Origin: Nannocystaceae bacterium
GTDB taxonomy: Bacteria > Myxococcota_A > Polyangia > Nannocystales > Nannocystaceae
NCBI GenBank assembly: GCA_019694555.1
Contig: JAIBBS010000021.1
Coordinates: forward strand, 1 to 64,000
Length of the DNA stretch: 64,000 nt
Direction of reading: 5' to 3'
The stretch's first letter is position 1. Every line of letters starts with the position of its first letter. The notes beneath the pieces are model-generated. The model worked only from the letters and a program-made list of their open reading frames with translations. It had not been told where the DNA came from and made no database searches. Positions 53,890-64,000 of this stretch are shown here, piece by piece. Position numbers and translations under genes: made by a program.

Positions 53890-54435
53890 TCAGCCCGATC
53901 GCCGCAGCGCAACGCTGCGCTCGACGCGGTAGTGCGCGCCGGCGTGACCCAGCACCGAGCTGTACAGGAGGAACGCGTCGACCTCGAAGCTCGCGGTGCG
54001 CAGCAGGCCGTGGTGCGCGAGGAAGGCGGCGACGCGCTCGCGCGGGGCGTCGCGCAGCCGTGCGAGCGTGACGTGGGCGGCGAACTTGCGCGGCTCGGGC
54101 GGCAGGCCCGCGCGCTGCAACGCCCGCTCGATGCGACGCACCAGCTCGGTGACCGGGCCCGCGTCGGCGACGCCGGCCCACAGCACCCGCGGCTCGCCGC
54201 GCGGCGGGAACACGCCGACACCCGCGAGCTCGAGCACGAACGGCTCGGCGTGCACGGTCTCGAGCGCTTCGATCGCGCGCCGCTGCGTCTCGCCCTCGAG
54301 CTCGCCGAGGAAGCGCAGCGTCAGGTGCAGGTTCTCGCGCGGTTCCCAGCGCGCCCCCGGCACGCCGCCGCACAGCAGCGAGAGGTGCTCGTCGACCACG
54401 TCGGGCAGATCGAGCCCGAGGAACAGCCGTGCCAC
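53890..54435 (-). CDS. thpR: RNA 2',3'-cyclic phosphodiesterase (ThpR/LigT family)
   Basis: A 181-residue 2H phosphoesterase that opens 2',3'-cyclic phosphates on RNA. The two catalytic motifs are HLTLRFLGE and HVTLARL. ARLFLGLDLPD and the DAFLLYSSVLGHAGAHY C-terminal block fit the family. The start is a GTG 5 bases after the response-regulator stop, so it is probably in the same operon. Confidence 0.88.
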   Translation of the reverse strand: MARLFLGLDLPDVVDEHLSLLCGGVPGARWEPRENLHLTLRFLGELEGETQRRAIEALETVHAEPFVLELAGVGVFPPRGEPRVLWAGVADAGPVTELVRRIERALQRAGLPPEPRKFAAHVTLARLRDAPRERVAAFLAHHGLLRTASFEVDAFLLYSSVLGHAGAHYRVERSVALRRSG

Positions 54436-54440
54436 GCCGC

Positions 54441-55007
54441 TCAGGTCTCCGGACGCCCGCGCGCGAGCTTGCGCTGCAGGCTGCGGCGGTGCATGCCCAG
54501 CCGCCGTGCGGCCTCGGAGATGTTGCCGCCGCAATCGGTCAACACCTTCTGCAGGTGCTCCCACTCGACCTCGTCGAGCGGACGCGGCGCGGTCGGGGCT
54601 TCGACCTCGGTGACGGCGTCGGTGCGCTCGAACGCGGCGAGGATCTCGTCGACGCTGGCGGGCTTGGTCAGGTAGTGCACCGCGCCCAGCTTGATGGCTT
54701 CGACCGCGGTCGCGATGCTGCCGTAGCCGGTCAGCACGATGATGCGCAGCTCCGGCGAGATCGCGCGCAGGGCCGAGACCACCTCGAGCCCGCTCTTGCC
54801 CGGCATGCGCAGATCGACGAGCGCGCGCTCGGGGTGCCACGCGTTGGCCTCGGCGATGGCCTCGTCGGCGTCGTGGGCCACGACCACGCGGAAGCCGCGG
54901 CGGCGCAGCGCGCCCGCGAGCGCGCCGCAGAAGACCTTGTCGTCGTCGACCAGCAAGATGGTCTCCTGCAGGTCGTTGTCGTCGGCATCGTGCGCGGGTT
55001 GGTTCAT
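54441..55007 (-). CDS. Response regulator of the RegA/ActR/PrrA type
   Basis: A 188-residue regulator. The receiver has the phosphoacceptor Asp65 in ERALVDLRMPGKSGLE and the acidic pair DDD near 21-23, with LTGYGSIATAVEAIKLGA. After a Pro linker, the C-terminus is a Fis-type helix-turn-helix (GGNISEAARRLGMHRRSLQR) as in RegA/PrrA redox regulators. Its ATG overlaps the kinase stop as ATGA, so the two are a coupled pair. Target genes are not visible. Confidence 0.9.
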   Translation of the reverse strand: MNQPAHDADDNDLQETILLVDDDKVFCGALAGALRRRGFRVVVAHDADEAIAEANAWHPERALVDLRMPGKSGLEVVSALRAISPELRIIVLTGYGSIATAVEAIKLGAVHYLTKPASVDEILAAFERTDAVTEVEAPTAPRPLDEVEWEHLQKVLTDCGGNISEAARRLGMHRRSLQRKLARGRPET

Positions 55008-56335
55008 CGCCCCAGTCCCGTCATGGGTCCCAGCAACTTCGTCGGATCGGGCGGCCGTAGCGTCACGCGCAGCGTCACCTTGGTGCCGCGCCCGGGATGC
55101 GATTGCAGCTCCAGCTCGCCGCCGAGCTGACGCATCTGCGCCTTGGCGAGGTACAGGCCCAGGCCCAGGCCCTGACCCTCGGGCTTGGTGCTGTAGAAGG
55201 GATCGAACACCATCGCGGCGACCGCGGGCTCCATCCCCGCGCCGTCGTCTTCGACCTCGATCACGCCGTCGTCGCCGTCGACGTCGATGCGGACCGCGAC
55301 GCCGCGGCTGCCGGGGCGCCGACGGCAGGCCTCGGCGGCGTTGGTCACGAGCTCGCGCAGGATCTGGCCCAGGGTCGCGCGCGCGAGCGTGGTCGTGCCG
55401 CGCAGCTCGCGGGTCGCCGCGGTCGCGACGAACGTCAGCTTCACGCCGTCGGGATCGTCGAGCTCGTCTTGCAGCTCGCACAGAAACCAAGGCTGTGCGT
55501 CCCGGGCCGACAACGCGCTGACGCGGACCTCGGGGCTGGCCATGCGGTGCAAGATGTCCTTGCAGCGCTCGACCTCGCGCTTGATGGTGTCGATGGCGCT
55601 CTTCTGCTCCTCGGGCGCCATGTGGGGCAGCTCGGCCGCGAGCAGGTTGACCGTGCCCAGCGGGGTGCCCAGCTCGTGCGCGGCGCCTGCCGCCAGCGTT
55701 CCGAGCGCGGCCAGGTGCTGGTCCTGGATCGTCGCGTCGCGCAGCTGCTCGTGCTCGGCGCGATTGCGTGCCACCGCGGTCACGAGCTGTTGGACCAACC
55801 ACGCGGCGCTCGCTCCAAGCACGACGAGCGCGACGTAGATTCCGTGCAGCAGGCCCGAGCGCGCGGCGTCGCCGTGGGCGACATCGTACGCGACCATCAG
55901 CAGGCCGAAGCCGACGATGGCCGCGGCCCCGATCAGCGCCTGCGGCCGCCGGCCCAGCGGGCTCGCGGCCAGCACCGGCAGCAGGTACAGCGCCGCGAGC
56001 GGGTTGCCGGGTCCGCCGGCCAGGCCCAGCGCCACCGTCAGCGCGCCGAGATCGAGCGCGAGCTGGGCCAGCACGTGGCCGCGCGCGATCCGATCATGGC
56101 TCGCGAGCCACAACCGCGTCGCGACCGCAGCGCAGCCCCACAGCAGCAGCACCGCGATCGTGGCGCGCACCGGCGGGGCCTCGGGCAGCCATCGCAGTGC
56201 CGCCGCGCTGCGCTCGGGACCCAGCCACAGCACCGCCGCCTCGACGGTGAACGCGGCCACCGACACCAGGCGCAGCGTCACGATCGCGCGCAGGGTCGCG
56301 GCCAGCGGCACCGACGCGGGGCCTTGCCCGGTCAT
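55004..56335 (-). CDS. Sensor histidine kinase of the RegB/PrrB redox type
   Basis: A 443-residue inner-membrane kinase with about six helices. GGPGNPLAALYLLP (107-120) matches the GGxxNP quinone-sensing motif of RegB. The H-box is AAGAAHELGTPLGTVNLL with His220, in the RegB form. Cys258 in VERCKDILHRM corresponds to the redox-active Cys of RegB. The ATPase part has the N box (ELVTNAAEACRR), DDGAGM and GLGLGLYLAK. Its ATG overlaps the stop of the S1-domain gene. Likely role: control by respiratory redox state. Confidence 0.92.
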   Translation of the reverse strand: MTGQGPASVPLAATLRAIVTLRLVSVAAFTVEAAVLWLGPERSAAALRWLPEAPPVRATIAVLLLWGCAAVATRLWLASHDRIARGHVLAQLALDLGALTVALGLAGGPGNPLAALYLLPVLAASPLGRRPQALIGAAAIVGFGLLMVAYDVAHGDAARSGLLHGIYVALVVLGASAAWLVQQLVTAVARNRAEHEQLRDATIQDQHLAALGTLAAGAAHELGTPLGTVNLLAAELPHMAPEEQKSAIDTIKREVERCKDILHRMASPEVRVSALSARDAQPWFLCELQDELDDPDGVKLTFVATAATRELRGTTTLARATLGQILRELVTNAAEACRRRPGSRGVAVRIDVDGDDGVIEVEDDGAGMEPAVAAMVFDPFYSTKPEGQGLGLGLYLAKAQMRQLGGELELQSHPGRGTKVTLRVTLRPPDPTKLLGPMTGLGR

Positions 56336-57597
56336 CGCGGCTTGCTGCGCACCGCGGGGTCGGTGGCCTTGCGGCGCGGCGGCTTGGCGGCCGCGGCCGG
56401 CGCGGCCGCGGCCGCGGGCGCATCGGGCAACCGATCCCGCAGCAGATCGCCCAGGCTGCCCAGGGCGCCCGAGGACTTGCCGGCGTTGCTGCGAAAGTCG
56501 CGGTAGTTCCGGCGCGCCTCGGCCTCGGCGACCTTGCGCACCGACAGCCGCAGCTTGCCGCCGCTCGATCGCAGCACGACCACGTCGATGGTCTGACCCA
56601 CCGCGTAGGTGCGGCGCGGGTCGCCGCCGGGCGGCAGATCGAGCTCGGCGACCGGCACGAAGCCGCCGCCGCGCGGCGTGTCGACGAAGATGCCGTTGCC
56701 TTCGATGCGCGAGACCGTGCCGGTGAGCACCTGATCCTCGGGCCCGGATGCGGCCGGCTCGGCCTGCACCAACGCCTTCATCGACAGGCTGATCCGCGGC
56801 GCGCTGCCCTTGCCGCCGGCCTTGGCGATGCCGGCCTCGATCGCGAGCACCTTCACGCGCACCTGCTCGCCGACCGAGACCACGTCCGAGGGCGAGGCCA
56901 CGCGGCCGTGGCCCAGCTCCGAGACGTGGACCAGGCCCTCGATGCCGCCGAGATCGACGAACACGCCGTAGGGCTGGATGGTCTGCACGATGCCGTCGAG
57001 CTCCGCGCCGACCTCGAGCCGCGCGAGCACGGCCTCGGCCTGCTGCTCGCGCTCGGCCTGCAGCAGCGCCCGGCGCGAGACCACCACCGAGCGGCCGTGA
57101 TCGCGGACCTCGAGCACGCGGAAGAAGTGGCGCTGGCCCACCCACGCCGCGAGATCACCCGAGGGCCCCAGCTCGACCTGGCTCGCCGGGCAAAACGCGC
57201 GGATGTTGCCGATCATGACCTCGAGCCCGGCCTTGACCGCCTTGACGATCTCGCCCTCGACCGGTGTGCCGGCGGTGGCGGCGGTCTCGAGCAGGCTGGC
57301 ATCGACGCCGCCGCGGCCCAGCTGCACCGCCAGCACCGGCGCGTCGCGTCCGCCGGGATCGATCACGGTCGCGCGCACGCGGTCACCCACGCCGACGCGC
57401 AGCTTGCCGTGCTCGTCGCTGAGGTCGGTGCGGGCGATGCGACCCTCGGCCTTGGTGCCGACGTCGACGAACACGACGTCGTCCGCGATCGCCACGACCG
57501 TGCCGTCGACGACCTCGCCGGCCTTGAGCCTGCGCGTGGAAGGGGTGCGCTGCTGCGACTGCTCGAACAGCGCTGCGAAATCGTCGTCGTCGGCCAT
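56332..57597 (-). CDS. S1 RNA-binding-domain protein (four S1 modules)
   Basis: A 421-residue protein with four S1-type OB folds at about 24-90, 110-185, 195-280 and 290-365 (for example GEVVDGTVVAIADDVVFVDVG and GIVQTIQPYGVFVDLGGIEG). The tail is Ala/Lys/Arg-rich. It resembles a short ribosomal protein S1 but is probably a separate RNA-binding protein, since S1 of Proteobacteria-like groups has six modules. ATG 57597 follows a GATAGT box by 10 bases. Its stop overlaps the RegB-type kinase start, an unusual partnership. Confidence 0.82.
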   Translation of the reverse strand: MADDDDFAALFEQSQQRTPSTRRLKAGEVVDGTVVAIADDVVFVDVGTKAEGRIARTDLSDEHGKLRVGVGDRVRATVIDPGGRDAPVLAVQLGRGGVDASLLETAATAGTPVEGEIVKAVKAGLEVMIGNIRAFCPASQVELGPSGDLAAWVGQRHFFRVLEVRDHGRSVVVSRRALLQAEREQQAEAVLARLEVGAELDGIVQTIQPYGVFVDLGGIEGLVHVSELGHGRVASPSDVVSVGEQVRVKVLAIEAGIAKAGGKGSAPRISLSMKALVQAEPAASGPEDQVLTGTVSRIEGNGIFVDTPRGGGFVPVAELDLPPGGDPRRTYAVGQTIDVVVLRSSGGKLRLSVRKVAEAEARRNYRDFRSNAGKSSGALGSLGDLLRDRLPDAPAAAAAPAAAAKPPRRKATDPAVRSKPR

Positions 57598-57607
57598 GGG
57601 CCTGCGG

Positions 57608-57613
57608 ACTATC
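57608..57613 (-). promoter_or_regulatory. GATAGT -10-like box of the S1-regB-regA operon
   Basis: GATAGT on the minus strand lies 10 bases before the ATG at 57597, in the 81-bp gap after the kinase gene. It differs from TANNNT at the first base. Confidence 0.3.
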
Positions 57614-57678
57614 GCCAAGGCCCGTCGCCGGTGCAAGCCGGCCGCCGCGCGGGCCCGCGGGCCCACGCGTGCGTCGAC

Positions 57679-59178
<1,500 letters not shown>

Positions 59179-59843
59179 GAACGGGGGAGGGGCTTGCGAG
59201 GCGGAGGCGCACGCCGGTCCTGCAAGAGGACCGACGGTGGTGGGCGCGTTCGGTCGCGCCGTGGGGACGGTATTCGTGTGAGGCCAGTGCGGTAAGTCAG
59301 TGTACCCCTGCCGGCAGCCGGGGCCCAAACGCTTGATGCGCTCGCGAGTCGCGAGCGGCATCGCAGCGCCAGTCTCGTCGTCACGCTGCTGGAGCGCGGC
59401 CGCCCGAGTCCGGGTGCACCCGCGAGGTGGAAGCTCGCGCGTGCGGCGGTTCGCGGGTTTTGGCACGTGCGCCGCGCGTTGCCAACCCTGCCCGCGCGGA
59501 CTTCGTCGCCCGGCGGCGCGCGATCGAGCGGCCGGGTGCAGGGCGCCGGACACCCGCGCGGGCGAGGTGAACGGTGTTTTCGTCCCGACGGCGGGCTGCG
59601 GGCCCCGCTCGCGCCGCCGCGTGCGTGAGCCGGAGCACTCGATCGCACGCCCGCACCCTGGCGCGATCCTGGGGGCCCGGTGCCGCGGGCCGGCGCGCCG
59701 CGGCGGGGCCGGTCGACGGCGCCCGCCCGCTGGGGCCGCGACCGGGGCCCGCCGGTCGGGCGCGCGCCGGGGCGTGCACGCGGCTGCATTGCCGCCTGGC
59801 GCGGCGGCTGGCACGGGGCACGGCTTTGTGGTGAGAACAGCCC
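59179..59843. other. Divergent intergenic region of 665 bp with dyad elements
   Basis: No convincing gene is seen on either strand. It should hold the promoters of the kinase (minus) and icmF (plus). A 12-bp hairpin with one bulge is at 59335-59362 (GATGC-GCTCGCG-agt-CGCGAGC-g-GCATC). A minus-strand TACACT box (59299-59304) with a weak TTGGGC at 59323-59328 brackets the palindrome-rich spacer ccctgccggcagccggg, possibly a promoter with an operator. I looked for a cobalamin riboswitch ahead of icmF and did not find one. Confidence 0.4.
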
Positions 59844-62800
59844 ATGACCACGGCCGCCGTCCGCATGGCCTCGCCCGGCTCCACGCCCGCGAGCCCCTAC
59901 GTCTGCACGCACAAGGTCCGCGTGGTCACGGCCGCGGCGCTGTTCGACGGCCACGACGCGGCCATCAACGTCATGCGCCGGATCCTGCAGCAGTCGGGCG
60001 CGGAGGTCATCCACCTGGGCCACAACCGTGGCGCCGAGGAGGTCGTCGACGCGGCCATCGAAGAGGACGCGCAGGCGATCGCGACCAGCTCCTACCAGGG
60101 CGGTCACGTCGAGTACTTCCAGTACATGGTCGATCTGCTGCGGCGCAAGGGTGCCGGGCACATCTCGATCTGGGGCGGTGGCGGCGGCGTGATCGTGCCG
60201 CGCGAGATCGAGGCGCTGCACGCCTACGGCGTCGCGCGCATCTTCAGCCCCGAGGACGGCCGCACCATGGGCCTGCAGGGGATGATCGACACCATCTTGC
60301 GCGGTGCCGATCACTCCACCGCGCCGGCCGATCCGCTGGCCGAGCTGCGCACGCTGCTCGACGATCCGCGCGGCAGCGGTGCGACCAGCCGGCTCGCGCG
60401 GCTGGTGTCGGTGCTCGAGCGCGACGACGCCGGCGCGGCGGGCTTGCGTGCGGCCATGGCCGCGCTGCCGGTCTCGCCGGTGCCGACGCTGGGCGTGACC
60501 GGCACCGGCGGTGCGGGCAAGAGCTCGCTGTGCGACGAGCTGCTCACGCGACTGCTGCGCGATCATCCCGAGCGGCGCATCGCGGTCATCTCGGTCGATC
60601 CCACGCGCCGGCGCACCGGCGGCGCGCTGCTGGGCGATCGCATCCGCATGAACAGCCTGCGCAGCCCGCGGGTGTACATGCGCTCGATGGCGACGCGCGA
60701 CGCTGGCCGCGAGCTCGCGGCCGCCACCGACGACGCCGCGCGGCTGTGCAAGCTGGCGGGCTACGATCTGGTCATCGTCGAGACCAGCGGCATCGGCCAG
60801 GGCGACGCCGAGATCACGCGGCTGGCCGATCGCACGCTGTACGTCATGACCGCCGAGTACGGCGCGCCGTCGCAGCTCGAGAAGATCGAGATGCTCGATC
60901 TCGCCGACTTCGTCGCGATCAACAAGTTCGAGCGCCGTGGCAGCAAGGACGCGCTGCGTGACGTCCGCAAGCAGCTGCGACGCAACCGCAAGCTGTTCGA
61001 CGCCAGCGTCGGCGACGAGCAGCTGCCGGTGTTCGGCACCGTCGCGAGCCGCTTCAACGACGGCGGCGTCAACGGCCTGTACGGCGCGCTGTGCCAGGCA
61101 TTGTCGGCGGCCAAGCCCGCGGCGCCGCAGTGGCGCTCGGCCGTGCCCGCGGCGCAGGTGCAGGTCGCGTCGGAGACCCGCGATCTGATCCCGGCCCATC
61201 GCGTGCGCTACCTCGGCGAGATCGCGGGCTGCGTGCGCGGCTACAAGCGCCACGTCGCGCTGCAGGTGCAGGCGGTGCGCGAGCTCGCGGCGCTGCAACG
61301 CGTGGCGGCGCTGCCGGGTGCGCCCGGTGAGACCGCGGCGTGGCTGGCCGACGCGATCGAGCGCGCCCAGGACGCGGTCGCGGCCGACGCCAAGCGGGTG
61401 CTGAAGTCGCTGCCGGCGCTGCGGCAGGCCTACGCCGCGCCGCAGTACGTGGTGAAGATCCGGGCCAGCGAGGTCCGCTACCCCACGCACACCGAGACGC
61501 TGTCGGAGCTGTCGCTGCCGCGGGTGTGTCTGCCGGCCGACGACGAGCCCGGCGCGCTGGTGCGCTTCGGTCTGCTCGAGGGCGCACCCGGTGAGTTCCC
61601 GTTCACCGGTGGCGTGTTCCCGTTCAAGCGCGAGGGCGAGGATCCCAAGCGCATGTTCGCCGGCGAGGGCGGCCCCGCCCGCACCAACGCGCGCTTCCAC
61701 TTCCTGTCGGCGGGCGAGCCGGCCAAGCGGCTGTCGACCGCGTTCGACTCCGTCACGCTGTACGGCTGGGATCCGGGCGAGCGCCCCGACATCTTCGGCA
61801 AGATCGGCGAAAGCGGCGTGTCGGTGTGCACGCTCGACGACGCCAAGGAGCTGTACGCCGGCTTCGATCTGTGCGCGCCCAACACCAGCGTGAGCATGAC
61901 CATCAACGGGCCCGCGCCGATCCTGCTGGCGTTCTTCATGAACACCGCCATCGATCAGCAGGCGGAGAAGGAACAGCAGCGGCTGGGGCGCGCGCTGTCG
62001 ACCGCGGAGTGGGACGCGCTGCGCGACCGCACGCTGCAGCAGGTCCGCGGCACCGTGCAGGCCGACATCCTCAAGGAGGATCAGGCGCAGAACACCTGCA
62101 TCTTCTCGACCGAGTTCGCGCTGCGGATGATGGGCGACATCCAGGCCTACTTCGTGCAGAAGCAGGTCAAGAACTACTACTCGGTCTCGATCAGCGGCTA
62201 CCACATCGCCGAGGCCGGTGCGAACCCCATCAGCCAGCTGGCGTTCACGCTGTCCAACGGCTTCACCCTGGTCGAGTACTACCTCGCGCGCGGGCTCGCG
62301 ATCGACGACTTCGCGCCCAACCTCAGCTTCTTCTTCTCCATGGGCCTCGACGCCGAGTACACCGTCATCGGGCGGGTCGCGCGGCGCATCTGGGCCGTGG
62401 CCATGCGCGACCGCTACGGCGCGGCCGAGCGCAGCCAGAAGCTCAAGTACCACGTGCAGACCAGCGGTCGCTCGCTGCACGCGCAGGAGATCGACTTCAA
62501 CGACATCCGCACCACGCTGCAGGCGCTGTTCGCCTACTACGATCACTGCAACAGCCTGCACACCAACGCCTACGACGAGGCCATCACCACCCCGACCGAG
62601 GCCAGCGTGCGCCGGGCCATGGCGATCCAGCTCATCATCACCAAGGAGCAGGGCCTGGCCAAGTGCGAGAATGCCCTGCAGGGCTCGTTCATCGTCGAGA
62701 CGTTGACCGAGCTGGTCGAGGAGGCGGTGCTCGACGAGTTCATGCGGCTCGACGAACGCGGCGGCGTGCTGGGCGCGATGGAGCGGCAGTACCAGCGCGG

Positions 62801-63152
62801 CAAGATCCAGGACGAGTCGCTCAAGTACGAGCAGCTCAAGCACGACGGTCGCTTGCCCATCGTCGGCGTCAACACCTTCGTCAACCCCGAGCAGAACGCC
62901 AACGAGATCGCCGCGTCGCTGCAGCTGACGCGCGCCAGCGGCGAAGAGAAGCAGGCGCAGATCGCCCGGTTGCGCGCGTTCCAGGCCCGCCACGCCGACG
63001 TGGCCCCGGCCGCGCTCGCGCGGCTGCGCGAGGTCGCGCTGGGCGGCGGCAACATCTTCGCCGAGCTGATGGAGACCGCGCGCGTCGCCAGCCTGGGCCA
63101 GATCACCGACGCGTTGTTCGAGGTCGGCGGCGAGTACCGGCGCTCGATGTGA
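59844..63152 (+). CDS. icmF: Fused isobutyryl-CoA mutase (IcmF), B12-dependent
   Basis: A 1102-residue fusion of all parts of the mutase system. The B12-binding domain is first, with LFDGHDAAINVMRR (Asp35, His37). The MeaI-type G-protein chaperone follows, with P-loop GTGGAGKS at 220-227. The mutase barrel is C-terminal (NARFHFLSAGEP, LYGWDPGERPDIFGKIGESG, SISGYHIAEAGANPISQLAF). It interconverts isobutyryl-CoA and n-butyryl-CoA; related fusions act on isovaleryl/pivalyl-CoA. This links branched-chain and straight-chain acyl-CoA pools, relevant to branched fatty acids in myxobacteria. It is monocistronic and converges on the next gene. Confidence 0.95.
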   Translation: MTTAAVRMASPGSTPASPYVCTHKVRVVTAAALFDGHDAAINVMRRILQQSGAEVIHLGHNRGAEEVVDAAIEEDAQAIATSSYQGGHVEYFQYMVDLLRRKGAGHISIWGGGGGVIVPREIEALHAYGVARIFSPEDGRTMGLQGMIDTILRGADHSTAPADPLAELRTLLDDPRGSGATSRLARLVSVLERDDAGAAGLRAAMAALPVSPVPTLGVTGTGGAGKSSLCDELLTRLLRDHPERRIAVISVDPTRRRTGGALLGDRIRMNSLRSPRVYMRSMATRDAGRELAAATDDAARLCKLAGYDLVIVETSGIGQGDAEITRLADRTLYVMTAEYGAPSQLEKIEMLDLADFVAINKFERRGSKDALRDVRKQLRRNRKLFDASVGDEQLPVFGTVASRFNDGGVNGLYGALCQALSAAKPAAPQWRSAVPAAQVQVASETRDLIPAHRVRYLGEIAGCVRGYKRHVALQVQAVRELAALQRVAALPGAPGETAAWLADAIERAQDAVAADAKRVLKSLPALRQAYAAPQYVVKIRASEVRYPTHTETLSELSLPRVCLPADDEPGALVRFGLLEGAPGEFPFTGGVFPFKREGEDPKRMFAGEGGPARTNARFHFLSAGEPAKRLSTAFDSVTLYGWDPGERPDIFGKIGESGVSVCTLDDAKELYAGFDLCAPNTSVSMTINGPAPILLAFFMNTAIDQQAEKEQQRLGRALSTAEWDALRDRTLQQVRGTVQADILKEDQAQNTCIFSTEFALRMMGDIQAYFVQKQVKNYYSVSISGYHIAEAGANPISQLAFTLSNGFTLVEYYLARGLAIDDFAPNLSFFFSMGLDAEYTVIGRVARRIWAVAMRDRYGAAERSQKLKYHVQTSGRSLHAQEIDFNDIRTTLQALFAYYDHCNSLHTNAYDEAITTPTEASVRRAMAIQLIITKEQGLAKCENALQGSFIVETLTELVEEAVLDEFMRLDERGGVLGAMERQYQRGKIQDESLKYEQLKHDGRLPIVGVNTFVNPEQNANEIAASLQLTRASGEEKQAQIARLRAFQARHADVAPAALARLREVALGGGNIFAELMETARVASLGQITDALFEVGGEYRRSM

Positions 63153-63155
63153 GGC

Positions 63156-64000
63156 TCACGGCGCGAACGCGGCCACGAACGCGTGGTCGGGATCGTTCGC
63201 GCCGTCGCTGAAGCAACCGCCCACGACGATGCTGCCGTCCGCGCGGCGCTCGGCCGCGAACGCCGTGATCGCGGTGGTGCCGGGCTCGGCGTGCTCGCGC
63301 GACCACAGCAGCGCGCCGTCGTCGTCGTAGCGCGCCAGCCACATCGTCGCGTCGGGCGTGGCGCCGACGAGGATCCAGCCGCCGCCGGGGTCGAGCACGA
63401 GGTCGAAGGGCTGCAGGCCCATGTAGCCGGGATCGTACTGCTCGAGCTCGAGCTCGTTTTCCGGCGCGAAGCGACGCAACACCGGGTGGTTGGTGTCTTC
63501 GTAGCCCAGCGCGAGCACGCGGCCCTGCGCGTCGATGCCGACCGCGTAGGCGTTGTCCTCGTCGTGGGTCGGCCCGTCGTACTGCGCGACCCAGCCGACG
63601 CGATCGGCCCAGTCCTGGTACTCCACGTAGAAGTCGGTGGAGGGTCCCTGGGTCCTTCGGCCCGCGCCGGCCAGGCCGACGTCGTCGGCCTCCAGGTCGT
63701 AGAGCTCGTCGGGCTCGTAGTTGCCTCCGATGATGAAGTTGTCGACCACGTCGCCGTCGGCGGTGTAGCTGCGCAGCAATCCCTCGCCCTGGCCGAGCTC
63801 CTCGATCCACCCGCCGATCCACAGCAAGCCCGCGGGATCGAGCGTCGCCGCCAGCGCGACGCCTTGGCCCGATCCGCCCTGGCCGTCGTGGACCCACACC
63901 GCGCTGCCGTCGTCGGCGCGGCGGCTGACCCAGATCGTCTGCACGCCGGCGTCGACGACGTTGCCGGCGACGAAGACGGTGCCGTCGTCGGCCAGCGCCA
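63156..64000 (-). CDS. Repeat-rich beta-propeller-like protein, N-terminus beyond window edge
   Basis: The frame is open from the right edge to a stop at 63156, giving 281 visible residues. It has repeated segments of the form D-G-x-V/I-L/W-A/V-x-G with acidic loops (LLWIGGWIEELGQGEGLLRS, GWILVGATPDATMWLARYDD, GSIVVGGCFSDGANDPD). This is like delta-60-type or propeller repeats of large secreted proteins. No start can be assigned. Probably exported; function unknown. Confidence 0.7.
   Translation of the reverse strand, partial: ALADDGTVFVAGNVVDAGVQTIWVSRRADDGSAVWVHDGQGGSGQGVALAATLDPAGLLWIGGWIEELGQGEGLLRSYTADGDVVDNFIIGGNYEPDELYDLEADDVGLAGAGRRTQGPSTDFYVEYQDWADRVGWVAQYDGPTHDEDNAYAVGIDAQGRVLALGYEDTNHPVLRRFAPENELELEQYDPGYMGLQPFDLVLDPGGGWILVGATPDATMWLARYDDDGALLWSREHAEPGTTAITAFAAERRADGSIVVGGCFSDGANDPDHAFVAAFAP

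Noticed and set aside
59460-59843. Sigma-54 promoter or cobalamin riboswitch before icmF
   Set aside because: TGGCAC sequences at 59461 and 59809 lack a TTGC at the required spacing, and no B12-box sequence was seen.

Overview
The window reads as a stretch of ordinary chromosome from a very GC-rich, predatory-type myxobacterium (phylum Myxococcota; Nannocystales or a near relative is my best guess). The reasons are third codon positions that are almost all G or C, a secreted protease ending in a Cys/hydrophobic/Arg tail like MYXO-CTERM, PEGA-tailed proteins including a eukaryotic-type Ser/Thr kinase, CarD/CdnL-type regulators, many lipoproteins, and very large TPR proteins. I see no insertion sequence, prophage, CRISPR array, rRNA or tRNA gene.

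Layout. 1-8.1 kb: a truncated lipoprotein, prepilin peptidase, a PEGA membrane protein, a trypsin-like protease, a lipase-like hydrolase, a two-TM protein, a c-type-cytochrome-like lipoprotein, and a tandem intergenic repeat. 8.1-20 kb: a 3045-residue TPR protein divergent from an M16 peptidase. 20-25 kb: a CPBP protease, a striking zinc-ribbon/CarD-like protein with a histone-H1-like tail, a soluble receptor-like protein, and gltX. 24.8-25.2 kb: a probable structured RNA and a very strong terminator. 25.2-32.4 kb: a seven-gene complex I operon nuoABCDGHI on the minus strand that lacks nuoE, nuoF and nuoJ-N; its NuoH carries a fused N-terminal export-type domain. 32.5-36.1 kb: macro-domain protein, CdnL, a lipoprotein, nadB. 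36.2-39.6 kb: lytic transglycosylase, AIM24-like protein, pgsA, pabB. 39.6-41.8 kb: lspA-lgt-lspA lipoprotein maturation cluster. 42-47.5 kb: an unknown gene, an epimerase-like gene, dusA, and prfA-zapA-tyrS. 47.7-52.4 kb: plus-strand genes including UPF0158, DUF429, a metallopeptidase-like lipoprotein and panD. 52.4-59.2 kb: a minus-strand run kinase, S1-domain protein, RegB-type sensor, RegA-type regulator, ThpR, MCE protein. 59.8-64 kb: fused isobutyryl-CoA mutase icmF and a truncated repeat-rich protein.

How it works together. Several groups are tightly coupled by 1-4 base ATGA/GTGA overlaps: nuoB-nuoC, nadB-lipoprotein, AIM24-pgsA, prfA-zapA-tyrS, UPF0158-DUF429, and S1-regB-regA. About a dozen genes have a TANNNT box (TATGCT four times) 5-14 bases before a start codon and no Shine-Dalgarno sequence, which suggests leaderless or nearly leaderless mRNAs; I used this to choose several starts. 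The best candidates for something new are the zinc-ribbon/CarD-like/H1-tail protein, the NuoH fusion, the intergenic RNA, the Cys-rich MCE protein and the leaderless start pattern. I did not see a complete novel defence or biosynthetic system here.
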